In this document: positions 35,552 to 43,630 of the stretch, piece by piece | Layout of the letters: every line of letters starts with the position of its first letter | Numbering within the stretch: the stretch's first letter is position 1 | NCBI RefSeq assembly: GCF_040616545.1 | Contig: NZ_CP156688.1 | Location: 868,001-932,000, forward strand | DNA from: Akkermansia muciniphila | GTDB lineage: Bacteria; Verrucomicrobiota; Verrucomicrobiia; Verrucomicrobiales; Akkermansiaceae | Length of the DNA stretch: 64,000 bases | Direction of reading: 5' to 3' | Made by a program: the position numbers and the translations under genes | The notes under the pieces: model-generated | Told to the model about the DNA's origin: nothing | What the model saw: only the letters and a program-made list of their open reading frames with translations | Database searches by the model: none

Positions 35552-36160
35552 ATGTCTCTGACCAAATTCACCTCCATCACCGGCACGTGCGTTCCCGTTC
35601 CCGGACCGGACATGGACACGGACCGCATCATTCCCTCCCGCTTCCTCAAGTGCATCACGTTTGACGAGCTGGCGGGGGTCATGTTCTGGGACGAACGTTT
35701 TGATGAAAACGGACAGTCCAAATCCCACCCGGTGGACGATCCCCGTTTCAAGGGGGCTTCCATCATCCTGGGTGGCTCCAACTTCGGCTGCGGCTCCTCC
35801 CGCGAGCACGCTCCGCAGACCATTAAGCGTTCCGGCGTCAATGCCGTCATCGCGGAATCCTTCGCGGAAATCTTCTTCGGCAACAGCACCGGCATCGGCC
35901 TGCCCTGCGTGTGCGCGTCCGCCGCGGACATTGCCGCCCTGGCCCAGTACATCTCCGATCATCCGGAAACGGAAGTGACGATCGACCTCCTGAACATGAC
36001 AGCCTCCTGGAAGGAAGGTTCCTTCCCCATCCGGATGCCTGCGGAAGCCCGGGAAGCCCTTAGCAGGGGCCGCTGGGATTCCATCGCGGAACTGCTTGTC
36101 AACATGGAGGCCGTGGAAAAGAAAAACGCGGAACTGCCCCAGGTAACGGCAGCCTGCTGA
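35552..36160 (+). CDS. leuD: 3-isopropylmalate dehydratase small subunit LeuD
   Basis: LeuD is the swivelling small subunit that completes the LeuC active site. The ATG at 35552 (MSLTKFTSITGTCVPV) gives 202 residues. Conserved segments include DMDTDRIIPSRFLK, ILGGSNFGCGSSREHAP with the catalytic loop serine and arginine, and the AESFAEIFFGN segment. It lies 19 nt downstream of leuC. leuA and leuB are not in this window. Confidence 0.95.
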   Translation: MSLTKFTSITGTCVPVPGPDMDTDRIIPSRFLKCITFDELAGVMFWDERFDENGQSKSHPVDDPRFKGASIILGGSNFGCGSSREHAPQTIKRSGVNAVIAESFAEIFFGNSTGIGLPCVCASAADIAALAQYISDHPETEVTIDLLNMTASWKEGSFPIRMPAEAREALSRGRWDSIAELLVNMEAVEKKNAELPQVTAAC

Positions 36161-36199
36161 TCCTGTATTCACCAATCTCCCCCTACCCCTACTCCCTAT

Positions 36200-37321
36200 A
36201 TGATTTTCAGAATTACAGACTACGTCCACTACGGCACCCTGGACAACCGTGAACGCGGAACCGTCAAACTTACGCTGCAGCTCATGGGGATGTCCCATCC
36301 GGTGAACATCACCCTGCAGGGGGATTGTTTGCAGGATCTGGCCGGATGCACGGCGGACTTCAGGAACCCCTCCCCCCAGCGGCTCCCTGCGGAGTTCACC
36401 CAGCTCCCGGAAAACATCCGGGGCGTGGCGGGAGACATGACGGCCAGCCGCCGCGTGCCCGCCAAGGGGAAGAAAACCATGGAAAACGCCCTGTACCTGG
36501 AATGGTTCACGGACCATCACGACATGGTGCTGCTGGAAAGCACGGCTTTTTCCACCAAGGTATCCCTGCCGGAATGGATGATGGATTCCTGTGAGGAACA
36601 GGCCCAGATCATGGCGAGCCAGCAGATGCTGCGCACTCAGGTGAAGGAATGGTCCAGAGCCTACTCCAACAACCAGGAGGACGGCAACCTGCCGGACCAC
36701 CACTGGGACAAGCGCCTGCGGGAGGCGGAAGCCATCGCCATCGCCTATCAGGAGGTGTTCCAGAAATACAGGCTGAACCCCAGCGGGGACATCCGCCTTG
36801 CCTTTGTAATGGGCTGGGACGACGTGCTGGACAACATTGCCCAGTCGGAAGAAACGGGAACCCCGTGCTCCTGCAAAAGCACCGGCATGCTCAGCCTGTT
36901 TGACATCCTCAATGAAGAGGAGGCCCAGGAAGTGCAGTCCTGCATGTTCCACCCCCTGTTCCAGCAGGTCATGGAGCTGACGGACCTGTGCCAGCGCAAG
37001 TTCAGCAGGGAGATCAGCAAGTCCCAGCGGAACCGTACGGAACCGCCGGAACCCCTGAGCCAGATTTTCTACTGCATCCGCTATATTACCCCGCGCATTC
37101 TTTCCTGCCTCCTCCAGGAGAAGGACAACGACGCGGACTACTGCACCATGGCGGCCCGCATGGCCCTGTGCGTGGAACAGACGCGCCAGACCGTCGGCAT
37201 TCTGGACAACCGCGGCAGCCAGGTGGACGGCGAGGTGACGGAACGCTTCTCCTCCCTGCTGGAGGAGGTCAACTCCTTCCAGGAAAGCCTGGCCACCCAA
37301 AGCCGGAAGAGCAATTTGTAA
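36200..37321 (+). CDS. conserved-looking cytoplasmic protein of unknown function
   Basis: A 373-residue protein that I do not recognise. It starts MIFRITDYVHYGTLDN and has no signal peptide or membrane segment. The first 80 residues look beta-rich; the remainder is predicted mostly helical with many Gln, Glu and Met, and contains scattered cysteines (for example TPCSCKSTG). It is codon-biased like its housekeeping neighbours and lies 39 nt after leuD and 46 nt before the HtrA-like protease, so it is very likely a real gene. No catalytic motif could be named. Confidence 0.65.
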   Translation: MIFRITDYVHYGTLDNRERGTVKLTLQLMGMSHPVNITLQGDCLQDLAGCTADFRNPSPQRLPAEFTQLPENIRGVAGDMTASRRVPAKGKKTMENALYLEWFTDHHDMVLLESTAFSTKVSLPEWMMDSCEEQAQIMASQQMLRTQVKEWSRAYSNNQEDGNLPDHHWDKRLREAEAIAIAYQEVFQKYRLNPSGDIRLAFVMGWDDVLDNIAQSEETGTPCSCKSTGMLSLFDILNEEEAQEVQSCMFHPLFQQVMELTDLCQRKFSREISKSQRNRTEPPEPLSQIFYCIRYITPRILSCLLQEKDNDADYCTMAARMALCVEQTRQTVGILDNRGSQVDGEVTERFSSLLEEVNSFQESLATQSRKSNL

Positions 37322-37367
37322 ACACCGGCCCCTTTCTTAACAGCATTATCCTCAACCGCTGACCACC

Positions 37368-38939
37368 ATGTACTCCCATACCTGCTTCCAAGGGCTGTGC
37401 GCAGTCCTCGCCGCCGCCGCTCTTTCCCATGCGGATGAACCGGCCGTTTCCCTCTCAGACTTCGGCGTGGACAAGGTCATGTCCGGCCCTGTCCTTTCCA
37501 TTAACGATCAGTACAAGGGAGTCGTTAAAATTGAAGTGGACTCCCTGACGCCGGATTACGCCACGCCGTGGGACACGGGCCGCTACCAGGGCGGCATCGG
37601 CACCGGCTTCCTGATCGGGGAAAACGCCTTCATGACGAACGCCCACGTGGTCAGTAACGCGGAACGCATTTACATCTCCATGTACGGGGACTCCCGCAAG
37701 ATTCCCGCCAGGGTCAAATTCATTGCCCATGACGCGGACCTGGCCCTGCTGGAGGCAGAGGACCCCAAGCCCTTCAAGGGCATCAAGCCCTTTGAATTCA
37801 GTAAAAGCCTGCCCCATCTGGAAGATGAAGTGCGGGTGATCGGCTACCCCATCGGCGGGAACAGGCTTTCCGTCACGCGCGGCGTGGTCTCCCGCATTGA
37901 CTTCACCACGTACGCCCATCCCCGGAACACGGAGCACCTGACCATCCAGGTGGACGCCGCCATCAACCCGGGCAACAGCGGCGGCCCTGCCCTGATGGGG
38001 AACAAAGTCATCGGCGTGGCCTTCCAGGGCCTGAACAACGCCAACAATACGGGATACGTGATTCCCACGCCCGTCATCCGCCACTTTCTGGAAGACATCA
38101 AGGACGGCGTCTATGACGGCTATGTGGACATGGGCATCCAGGCCGCACCCATCCTGAATCCCGCCATGCGCAAGGCGTTCGGCCTGCCGGACGACGAAAA
38201 GGGCGTCCTGATCGGCAAGGTGCTCAAGGGCTCCTCCGCAGACGGCGTGCTGCGCAACGGAGACCTGCTGATGAAGGTGGACGGGTACGACGTGGACAGC
38301 TCCGCCATGATTGAGCTGGACGGCCAGAAAATCAGCATGAAAGAGCTCATTGAACGCTGTTTCAAGGATGACCGGCTCCCGCTGGACATCATCCGGGACG
38401 GCAAGCCCATGAAAGTGGACATGGTGATGAAACCCTCTCTTTCCAAGGATCTGCTGATGGCTGAATACGATAAAATGCCCCGTTACGTCGTCTTTGGCGG
38501 CCTGGTATTCCAGCCCATCCAGCGCAACGTGCTGGCGGCGGCGGACATCTCCCTGCTGGACGTGGCCCTGGACATCAGGGATTACCAGGAAGACGGGGGC
38601 TGCGTGGACCATGAAGACATGGTGATTATTACCAAGGTGCTGGACGATGAAGTGAACGCCCGCCTGTCCGGCTCCATCTCCAACGCCATTGTGGAAAAAA
38701 TCAACGGCGTGAAGGTCAAGGGCCTCACCCACGCCTACGAGCTGCTTTACCCGAAGAACATGCCGGAATACGTGGTCATTGAACTGAAAGACGGGGAACG
38801 CCCCCTGGTCTTTGAAGGCAGGGCCATGGAGGCGGCCAACAAGCGCATCTCCAAAACCTACAACATTCCGAAAAATGCCCGCCTGGACAGCGCCATTCCC
38901 GGCCGTCAGCCTGAAAGGAACACCACTCCCGCCCGTTAA
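37368..38939 (+). CDS. exported HtrA/Deg-like serine protease with PDZ domain
   Basis: A 523-residue trypsin-fold protease with an N-terminal signal peptide (MYSHTCFQGLCAVLAAAAL, cleaved after SHA). The catalytic triad is intact: H93 in MTNAHVVSN, D124 in HDADLALLEAE, and S204 in NPGNSGGPAL. A PDZ domain follows (about 245-345, with DEKGVLIGKVLKGSSADGV and GDLLMKVDGYDV). A second, less typical PDZ-like region (about 365-490) resembles that of plant Deg9-type proteases. Expected role: periplasmic protein quality control. It is followed after 5 nt by a paralogue that has lost the triad. Confidence 0.88.
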   Translation: MYSHTCFQGLCAVLAAAALSHADEPAVSLSDFGVDKVMSGPVLSINDQYKGVVKIEVDSLTPDYATPWDTGRYQGGIGTGFLIGENAFMTNAHVVSNAERIYISMYGDSRKIPARVKFIAHDADLALLEAEDPKPFKGIKPFEFSKSLPHLEDEVRVIGYPIGGNRLSVTRGVVSRIDFTTYAHPRNTEHLTIQVDAAINPGNSGGPALMGNKVIGVAFQGLNNANNTGYVIPTPVIRHFLEDIKDGVYDGYVDMGIQAAPILNPAMRKAFGLPDDEKGVLIGKVLKGSSADGVLRNGDLLMKVDGYDVDSSAMIELDGQKISMKELIERCFKDDRLPLDIIRDGKPMKVDMVMKPSLSKDLLMAEYDKMPRYVVFGGLVFQPIQRNVLAAADISLLDVALDIRDYQEDGGCVDHEDMVIITKVLDDEVNARLSGSISNAIVEKINGVKVKGLTHAYELLYPKNMPEYVVIELKDGERPLVFEGRAMEAANKRISKTYNIPKNARLDSAIPGRQPERNTTPAR

Positions 38940-38944
38940 CCGCC

Positions 38945-40525
38945 ATGAAAATTCTTTCCCTTTTCTCCCTTGCTTCCCTGATTCTCCTCAGCGGCTGCCA
39001 GCCGCGCGAAGACAGCCGCCCGGCCCCCGCGCCGCAGCCTGGACAGCAGCCGGAATCCCCTCAGGAACAGCCGGAGGAAGCGCCTGCACCGGCCAGTCTC
39101 CCCTCCCCCACCAACTCCATGGTGGGCATTAACGCCACCAACCAGGGCTATGCCATGGTCCAGCCATGGAGCAAGGAAAACCCGGCGTACAGCCAGGGCT
39201 TCGGCATCTACCTGGGGGACGGCGACATCCTGACGGCGGCCAACATCGTTTATTCCGCCAGTTTTGTGGAGGTGACCTCCGCGGACGGCTCCCAGACGGT
39301 TCCCGTGACCGTGACCGCCTTTGACCCGGAGGCCAATCTTGCCCTGCTGCGCCTGAAAAATGAAAAGGACGCCCCATTCCTGGACAAGCTGGTACCCGTT
39401 ACGCTGGGGAGCGCCCCCCGCCTGGGGGACAAGGTGGCCTTCTGGCAGTTCAATGACGACGGCCTTCCCATCACCACCTCCGGCACCCTTCTGGCTACGG
39501 AAAGCGCCAGCCCCTTCACAAACAGCGAACCCTTTGTCCTGTACAATGTCAAATCCTCCGTCACGCCCCTGAAGGGCGGCGCGGGCAACCCCATCATGAG
39601 GGACAATGAACTGGTGGCGCTCAGCGCCAGCTGCGACCCCTCCGCCCAGAAGGCGCTGGCCGTCACCCAGACCATGATTTCCCGCTTCCTCAAGCAGGCC
39701 CGGTCCGGCAACTACACCGGCTTCCCGGCGGACGGCACCCAGGTTACGGAACTGACGGACCCCGTTTTCCGCAAATTCCTGGGCCTTCCTGAAACCGGAG
39801 GCGGTTTTTACGTGGTGAAGCTGCCCGTCTACGGTTCATTCTACAAAGCCGGGGTCCGCCCCGGAGACGTGGTGGAAAGCGTCAACGGCATCCCGCTGGA
39901 CAGCAAGGGACTGATCAAGGACCCCGCGCTGGGGCCCGTCTCCGCCAATGTCCTGTTCCGTGATTCCGCCATGCCGGGGGACACCATCACGCTGGGCATC
40001 CGCCGCAAGGACAAGGACGGCGTCAGCCAGCCCATGACCCTGGACGTCAAGCTGGACCGCAGCGCCCTGGACGGCGACCTGGTCAATCCGGCCCCCTTCG
40101 TCTCCAATCCCCCCTACCGCATTTACGGCGGCCTGGTCTTCGTTCCCCTGACCGGGGCCCTGATAGGGGAAATCAACAAGCTCAGCAAGAACCGTCCCCC
40201 TCTCAACCTGGTGGAAGCCATTCAGAAGAAAGAGGACATCCGGAAAAAGGGCGTGGATGAAATCGTGGTCTTCCTGATGGCGCTGCCCACCCAGGCCACG
40301 CTGGGCTATGCCCAGATGAGCCCCTCCATTGTGGAAAAAGTGAATGGCGTGCAGGTGAAAAGCCTCAAGCACCTCAACCAGCTTCTGGACCTGCCCGCTC
40401 CCGGCGGCACGCACCGCATTGAGGTGACCCAGCAGCCGTACACCATGTACATGTCCCAGAAGGAGGCCGCCAAGGCGGACCGCTTCATCCAGATGAGGGC
40501 CGTGCCCGTACTCCGCAGGGATTAG
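38945..40525 (+). CDS. lipoprotein HtrA-like pseudoprotease with PDZ domain
   Basis: A 526-residue lipoprotein: the lipobox LLSGC ends the signal peptide (MKILSLFSLASLILLSGC), and a Pro/Gln/Glu-rich linker follows to about residue 55. The fold matches the upstream protease, with a comparable PDZ arrangement (GGFYVVKLPVYGSFYKAGV, then GDVVESVNGIPLDSKG). All three catalytic positions are changed: H to N100 (LTAANIVYS), D to N131 (EANLALLRL), S to A213 (GGAGNP instead of GNSGGP). It is therefore almost certainly inactive as a protease and probably acts as a membrane-tethered scaffold or adaptor. The 5-nt spacing indicates co-expression with the active paralogue. Confidence 0.85.
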   Translation: MKILSLFSLASLILLSGCQPREDSRPAPAPQPGQQPESPQEQPEEAPAPASLPSPTNSMVGINATNQGYAMVQPWSKENPAYSQGFGIYLGDGDILTAANIVYSASFVEVTSADGSQTVPVTVTAFDPEANLALLRLKNEKDAPFLDKLVPVTLGSAPRLGDKVAFWQFNDDGLPITTSGTLLATESASPFTNSEPFVLYNVKSSVTPLKGGAGNPIMRDNELVALSASCDPSAQKALAVTQTMISRFLKQARSGNYTGFPADGTQVTELTDPVFRKFLGLPETGGGFYVVKLPVYGSFYKAGVRPGDVVESVNGIPLDSKGLIKDPALGPVSANVLFRDSAMPGDTITLGIRRKDKDGVSQPMTLDVKLDRSALDGDLVNPAPFVSNPPYRIYGGLVFVPLTGALIGEINKLSKNRPPLNLVEAIQKKEDIRKKGVDEIVVFLMALPTQATLGYAQMSPSIVEKVNGVQVKSLKHLNQLLDLPAPGGTHRIEVTQQPYTMYMSQKEAAKADRFIQMRAVPVLRRD

Positions 40526-40565
40526 GCCCCGCAGCGTTCCGCCATTCCATTGCATCCATTCTGAA

Positions 40566-41723
40566 ATGTCCCTCCATACGCTGAACATCCGTCTGGATTT
40601 TCCCTACAGGACAGGCTTCACCCATGGGGCCTTCCATCCGGAAAACGGCGCGCTGTCCAGCCTAATGGAGCAGAGGCCCGGAGGCCGCATCCTCGTGCTG
40701 ATGGAAGAAGGGCTGGAACGGTTTTACCCGGAACTCCCCGCGGAGATTGACCGTTATTTTGAGAAAAACGCCGGGGAACTGGCCTATGCAGGTTGCCGTC
40801 CTGTTCCGGGAGGGGAGGCGGCCAAAACCACCTTCGCCGCCTGGGAAACGGCCCTGCGCCACATTGTGGAAGCGGGCATTGACCGCCATTCCTACATCAT
40901 TGCCGTGGGCGGCGGGGCGTTTCTGGACGTAGCGGGCTTTGCCGCCGCCACGGCCCACCGCGGCATCCGCCTGCTGCGCGTGCCCACCACCACCCTCTCC
41001 CAGGCGGACTCCGGCGTGGGCGTTAAAAACGGCATCAACTTCATGGGGCAGAAAAACTACCTGGGCACCTTCGCCGTGGCGTGGGCCACGCTCAATGATT
41101 TCCTGTTCCTGCATTCCCAGCCCCTTGCCCTGAAGAGGGCCGGACTGGCGGAAGTGGTGAAAGTGGCCGTGGTGAAAGACGCCGCCTTCTTTAACTGGCT
41201 GGAAGGGAACGCCCCCGCGCTGGCCGCCTGCGAACGGGATGCGCTGGAATACGCCGTGGAACATTCCGCCCTGCTGCACGCCTCCCACATCGCCCGCGGG
41301 GGGGACGCCTTTGAACTGGGGTCCAGCCGCCCCCTGGACTTCGGGCATTGGGCGGCCCATTACATGGAAACCATGTCCGGCTACACGCTGGGCCATGCGG
41401 AAGCCGTCTCCGTGGGTATGTGCCTGGACATTCTCTACTCCGTCAAAAAGGGATGGCTGGCTGCCGGAGAAGCGGAAAGAATCATCTCCGTGCTGAAAGC
41501 CCTGGAACTGCCCGTATTTCATCCCCTGCTCTCCCGCAGGACGGAGGATGGGCGGTGCGAAGTCCTGAAGGGCCTGGAGGCCTTCCGCGAGCATCTGGGC
41601 GGCCATTTGACCATCCTGATGCTCACCGGCATAGGCCGGGGAAAGGATGTCCATGAAATAGACGCCGCCCTGATGGAGGAATGCATCCGGGAAATGGAGA
41701 AAGCCGCCCGCTGTTACAACTAA
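40566..41723 (+). CDS. sugar phosphate cyclase of the AroB/EboD family
   Basis: A 385-residue member of the dehydroquinate synthase superfamily. The NAD-binding VGGGAFLDVAGFAAAT and the metal ligands (E in LAEVVKVAVVKD, H in DFGHWAAHY, H in TLGHAEAVSVGM) are present. The active-site loop reads SQADSGVGVKNGINFMGQKN, not the D-S-x-V-G-G-K-T-G-V-N of classical AroB. This variant recalls EboD-type and valiolone-type cyclases, so the product may not be 3-dehydroquinate. No other ebo or aro genes are adjacent. It may still be annotated as aroB; a second aroB elsewhere in the genome would settle the question. Cytoplasmic. Confidence 0.75.
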   Translation: MSLHTLNIRLDFPYRTGFTHGAFHPENGALSSLMEQRPGGRILVLMEEGLERFYPELPAEIDRYFEKNAGELAYAGCRPVPGGEAAKTTFAAWETALRHIVEAGIDRHSYIIAVGGGAFLDVAGFAAATAHRGIRLLRVPTTTLSQADSGVGVKNGINFMGQKNYLGTFAVAWATLNDFLFLHSQPLALKRAGLAEVVKVAVVKDAAFFNWLEGNAPALAACERDALEYAVEHSALLHASHIARGGDAFELGSSRPLDFGHWAAHYMETMSGYTLGHAEAVSVGMCLDILYSVKKGWLAAGEAERIISVLKALELPVFHPLLSRRTEDGRCEVLKGLEAFREHLGGHLTILMLTGIGRGKDVHEIDAALMEECIREMEKAARCYN

Positions 41724-41756
41724 GGGAGCGTGAACCCTGGACGCCTCCTTTATTTG
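41724..41756. terminator. weak hairpin between convergent genes
   Basis: GGGAGCGT (41724-41731) can pair with ACGCCTCC (41741-41748) with one mismatch and one G-T pair, followed by TTTATTT. It lies between the convergent cyclase and M20 genes and could end both transcripts, but the stem is imperfect. Confidence 0.3.
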
Positions 41757-42964
41757 GCGTTCAGGTAATCCAGGATCATTTGAACCTCGGTCTTGATTCC
41801 GTTGGAAATCGCGCCGTCGTCCGCCTTGAAGCCGGGATTATGGTTGGCGGGACCGTCCCCGGAACCCACGGTGATGAAATAGGTGGGGGCCACCTGCGCA
41901 TAATAGGAAAAATCCTCGCTGGCCGGAATTCTGGGAGCGTCAAAAACGTTCTTCTCCCCTACCGCCTCAATGGCCGCCTTCTTCACCAGTTCACGCAATG
42001 CGGCGTCATTCTGGATGGACGGATAACCCAGGACGTAATCCAGCTTGTACTGTGCTCCGTTTGCCTTGCATATGTGGTCAATGATGATCCGGATGCGTTC
42101 CTCCAGCAATTTGCGGGTTTCCGGCGTCACGGAGCGGATGGAGGCCCCCAGCTCCGCCTTGTCCGGAATGACGTTGGGAGCGTTGCCGGACTGGAACTTG
42201 CCCACGGTCACCACGGCCATGTCTCCGGGCGTGGCGCTGCGTGAAACAACCGTTTGCAGCGCCATGACGATTTCAGACCCCGTAACGATGGGGTCCACGC
42301 CCATCTGCGGCATGGAGCCATGGGAACCTTTTCCCTGGATGGTCAGGAAAAAACCGTCTGAGGCGGAGGAAGCGGCCCCTGCCGGCAAAATGCCGATGGA
42401 GCCCGCGGGAGCATTGGGCATCACATGCGCGCCAAAGATGGCGTCCACGCCCTTGAGCGCTCCGCTCTTGATGATCGGGAGGGCGCCGCCGGGCGACTTT
42501 TCCTCACCGGGCTGGAAAATGAAATAGACCGTGCCGGGCAGCTCCTTCTGCATGGAGGCCAGAACCCTGGCCGTCCCCAGCAACATGGCCGTGTGCATGT
42601 CATGCCCGCAGGCATGGCTTACGCCCGGCGTTTTGCTGACAAAGGAAAATCCTGTCTCCTCCTGCACGGGAAGCGCATCCATGTCCGCCCGGAACCCGAC
42701 GGTCTTCCCGGGTTTTCCGCCGCGCAGAATGCCGATCACGGAGGTCTTTGTAGGCCGCAGGACTTCAATGTGTCCGAACGAGGCAAGCAGGTCCGCCACA
42801 TAATTGCTCGTCTTGTATTCTTCAAAAGACAATTCCGGGTTCTGGTGAATGTGGTGCCTCCACTCCACGGCGTCCCTGGCGGCGCTCTGCACCTCCGGTT
42901 GCTGCGCCATGGCCGAAACAACCTGAAAGAAAATTGCCAGCAAGGTTAAAAATAATATTCTCAT
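41750..42964 (-). CDS. exported M20-family amidohydrolase/peptidase
   Basis: A 404-residue zinc amidohydrolase of the hippurate hydrolase/N-acyl-amino-acid hydrolase group. The ATG at 42964 gives a signal peptide (MRILFLTLLAIFFQVVSAMA); the longer frame to 43054 only adds residues ahead of it. The metal site is marked by GFRADMDALPVQEET, SHACGHDMHTAML, and the late PASEDFSYYAQ; the dimerisation or lid part contains KGSHGSMPQMGVDP. The substrate may be an acylated amino acid or a peptide in the periplasm. It is transcribed away from the Rhs island, starting at the AT-rich boundary. Confidence 0.88.
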   Translation of the reverse strand: MRILFLTLLAIFFQVVSAMAQQPEVQSAARDAVEWRHHIHQNPELSFEEYKTSNYVADLLASFGHIEVLRPTKTSVIGILRGGKPGKTVGFRADMDALPVQEETGFSFVSKTPGVSHACGHDMHTAMLLGTARVLASMQKELPGTVYFIFQPGEEKSPGGALPIIKSGALKGVDAIFGAHVMPNAPAGSIGILPAGAASSASDGFFLTIQGKGSHGSMPQMGVDPIVTGSEIVMALQTVVSRSATPGDMAVVTVGKFQSGNAPNVIPDKAELGASIRSVTPETRKLLEERIRIIIDHICKANGAQYKLDYVLGYPSIQNDAALRELVKKAAIEAVGEKNVFDAPRIPASEDFSYYAQVAPTYFITVGSGDGPANHNPGFKADDGAISNGIKTEVQMILDYLNAK

Positions 42965-43054
42965 GTTTGCAAATCTGGAAGGACTGTTCTTATTCAGACA
43001 ACGCACAATGACTTTTATTCCATAAAATTGTGCCATCATTTCATAATTTTTCAA

Positions 43055-43630
43055 AGGTCAAACATGATCCCTGCCAATAGTTTCCGTAAAATCAAGCCAA
43101 TCACTCCTGGCAGGTTTTTCATCTTAGGATTTTTTAAAATTAAGTATAACTTATTGGATTTATTTACATGTTGATCTCATAATAGATAAGAAAAAGTATG
43201 GGAGAGTTTGGAGATAAAAATCCTGGATTTCTTTTATCATAAGCAAAAAATAACTATGAAATGCATGTTATCCGCACTCTAGAGTACACTGGAAACAACA
43301 AAAAACCTAAAAATGACATCACCATTTTCGCCTGGGCTGACAATACCGGAGGAGGCATTAAATACTCATTCCAAACACGAATTTCATCTACGTTCTATTT
43401 AAAGTCTCTGAAAATAAACCAAAATCCCTCTGGTATTAATCAATTTCTGGAGGGCTTCTCCGAAAGGCATTCCTTTTTATGACTGCATTCAGTGATACAG
43501 AAATAAATCCGAGGAACAACTGTTCCATGATGCTTCTCATCCTTTTACCATAACGTTCGCGGCGTGTTTACACTGGTAATTCTTGTTCTCATGGTAGGGG
43601 TAACCATTGAACAAACATCATTTCATTACC
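43055..43630. other. AT-rich gene-free region before the Rhs gene
   Basis: Between the M20 gene and the Rhs start lie over 570 nt with a visibly lower GC content than the flanking genes. A 73-codon frame at 43261-43482 has no recognised domain or good start context and is not annotated. The stretch probably holds the divergent promoters, but no convincing -35/-10 pair was assigned. Confidence 0.5.
43513..43526. repeat. perfect palindromic inverted repeat upstream of Rhs
   Basis: GGAACA, two bases, then TGTTCC form a 6-bp perfect inverted repeat about 105 nt before the Rhs ATG. It could be an operator for a dimeric regulator. The order of half-sites is the reverse of LexA-type TGTTC-N4-GAACA sites, so it should not be called a LexA box. 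Confidence 0.35.

Noticed and set aside
43261-43482. 73-codon plus-strand frame before the Rhs gene
   Set aside because: No domain, no clear initiation context, and AT-rich intergenic composition.
43513-43526. LexA box upstream of Rhs
   Set aside because: The half-site order is reversed and the spacing is 2 nt instead of 4, so it does not fit the LexA pattern.
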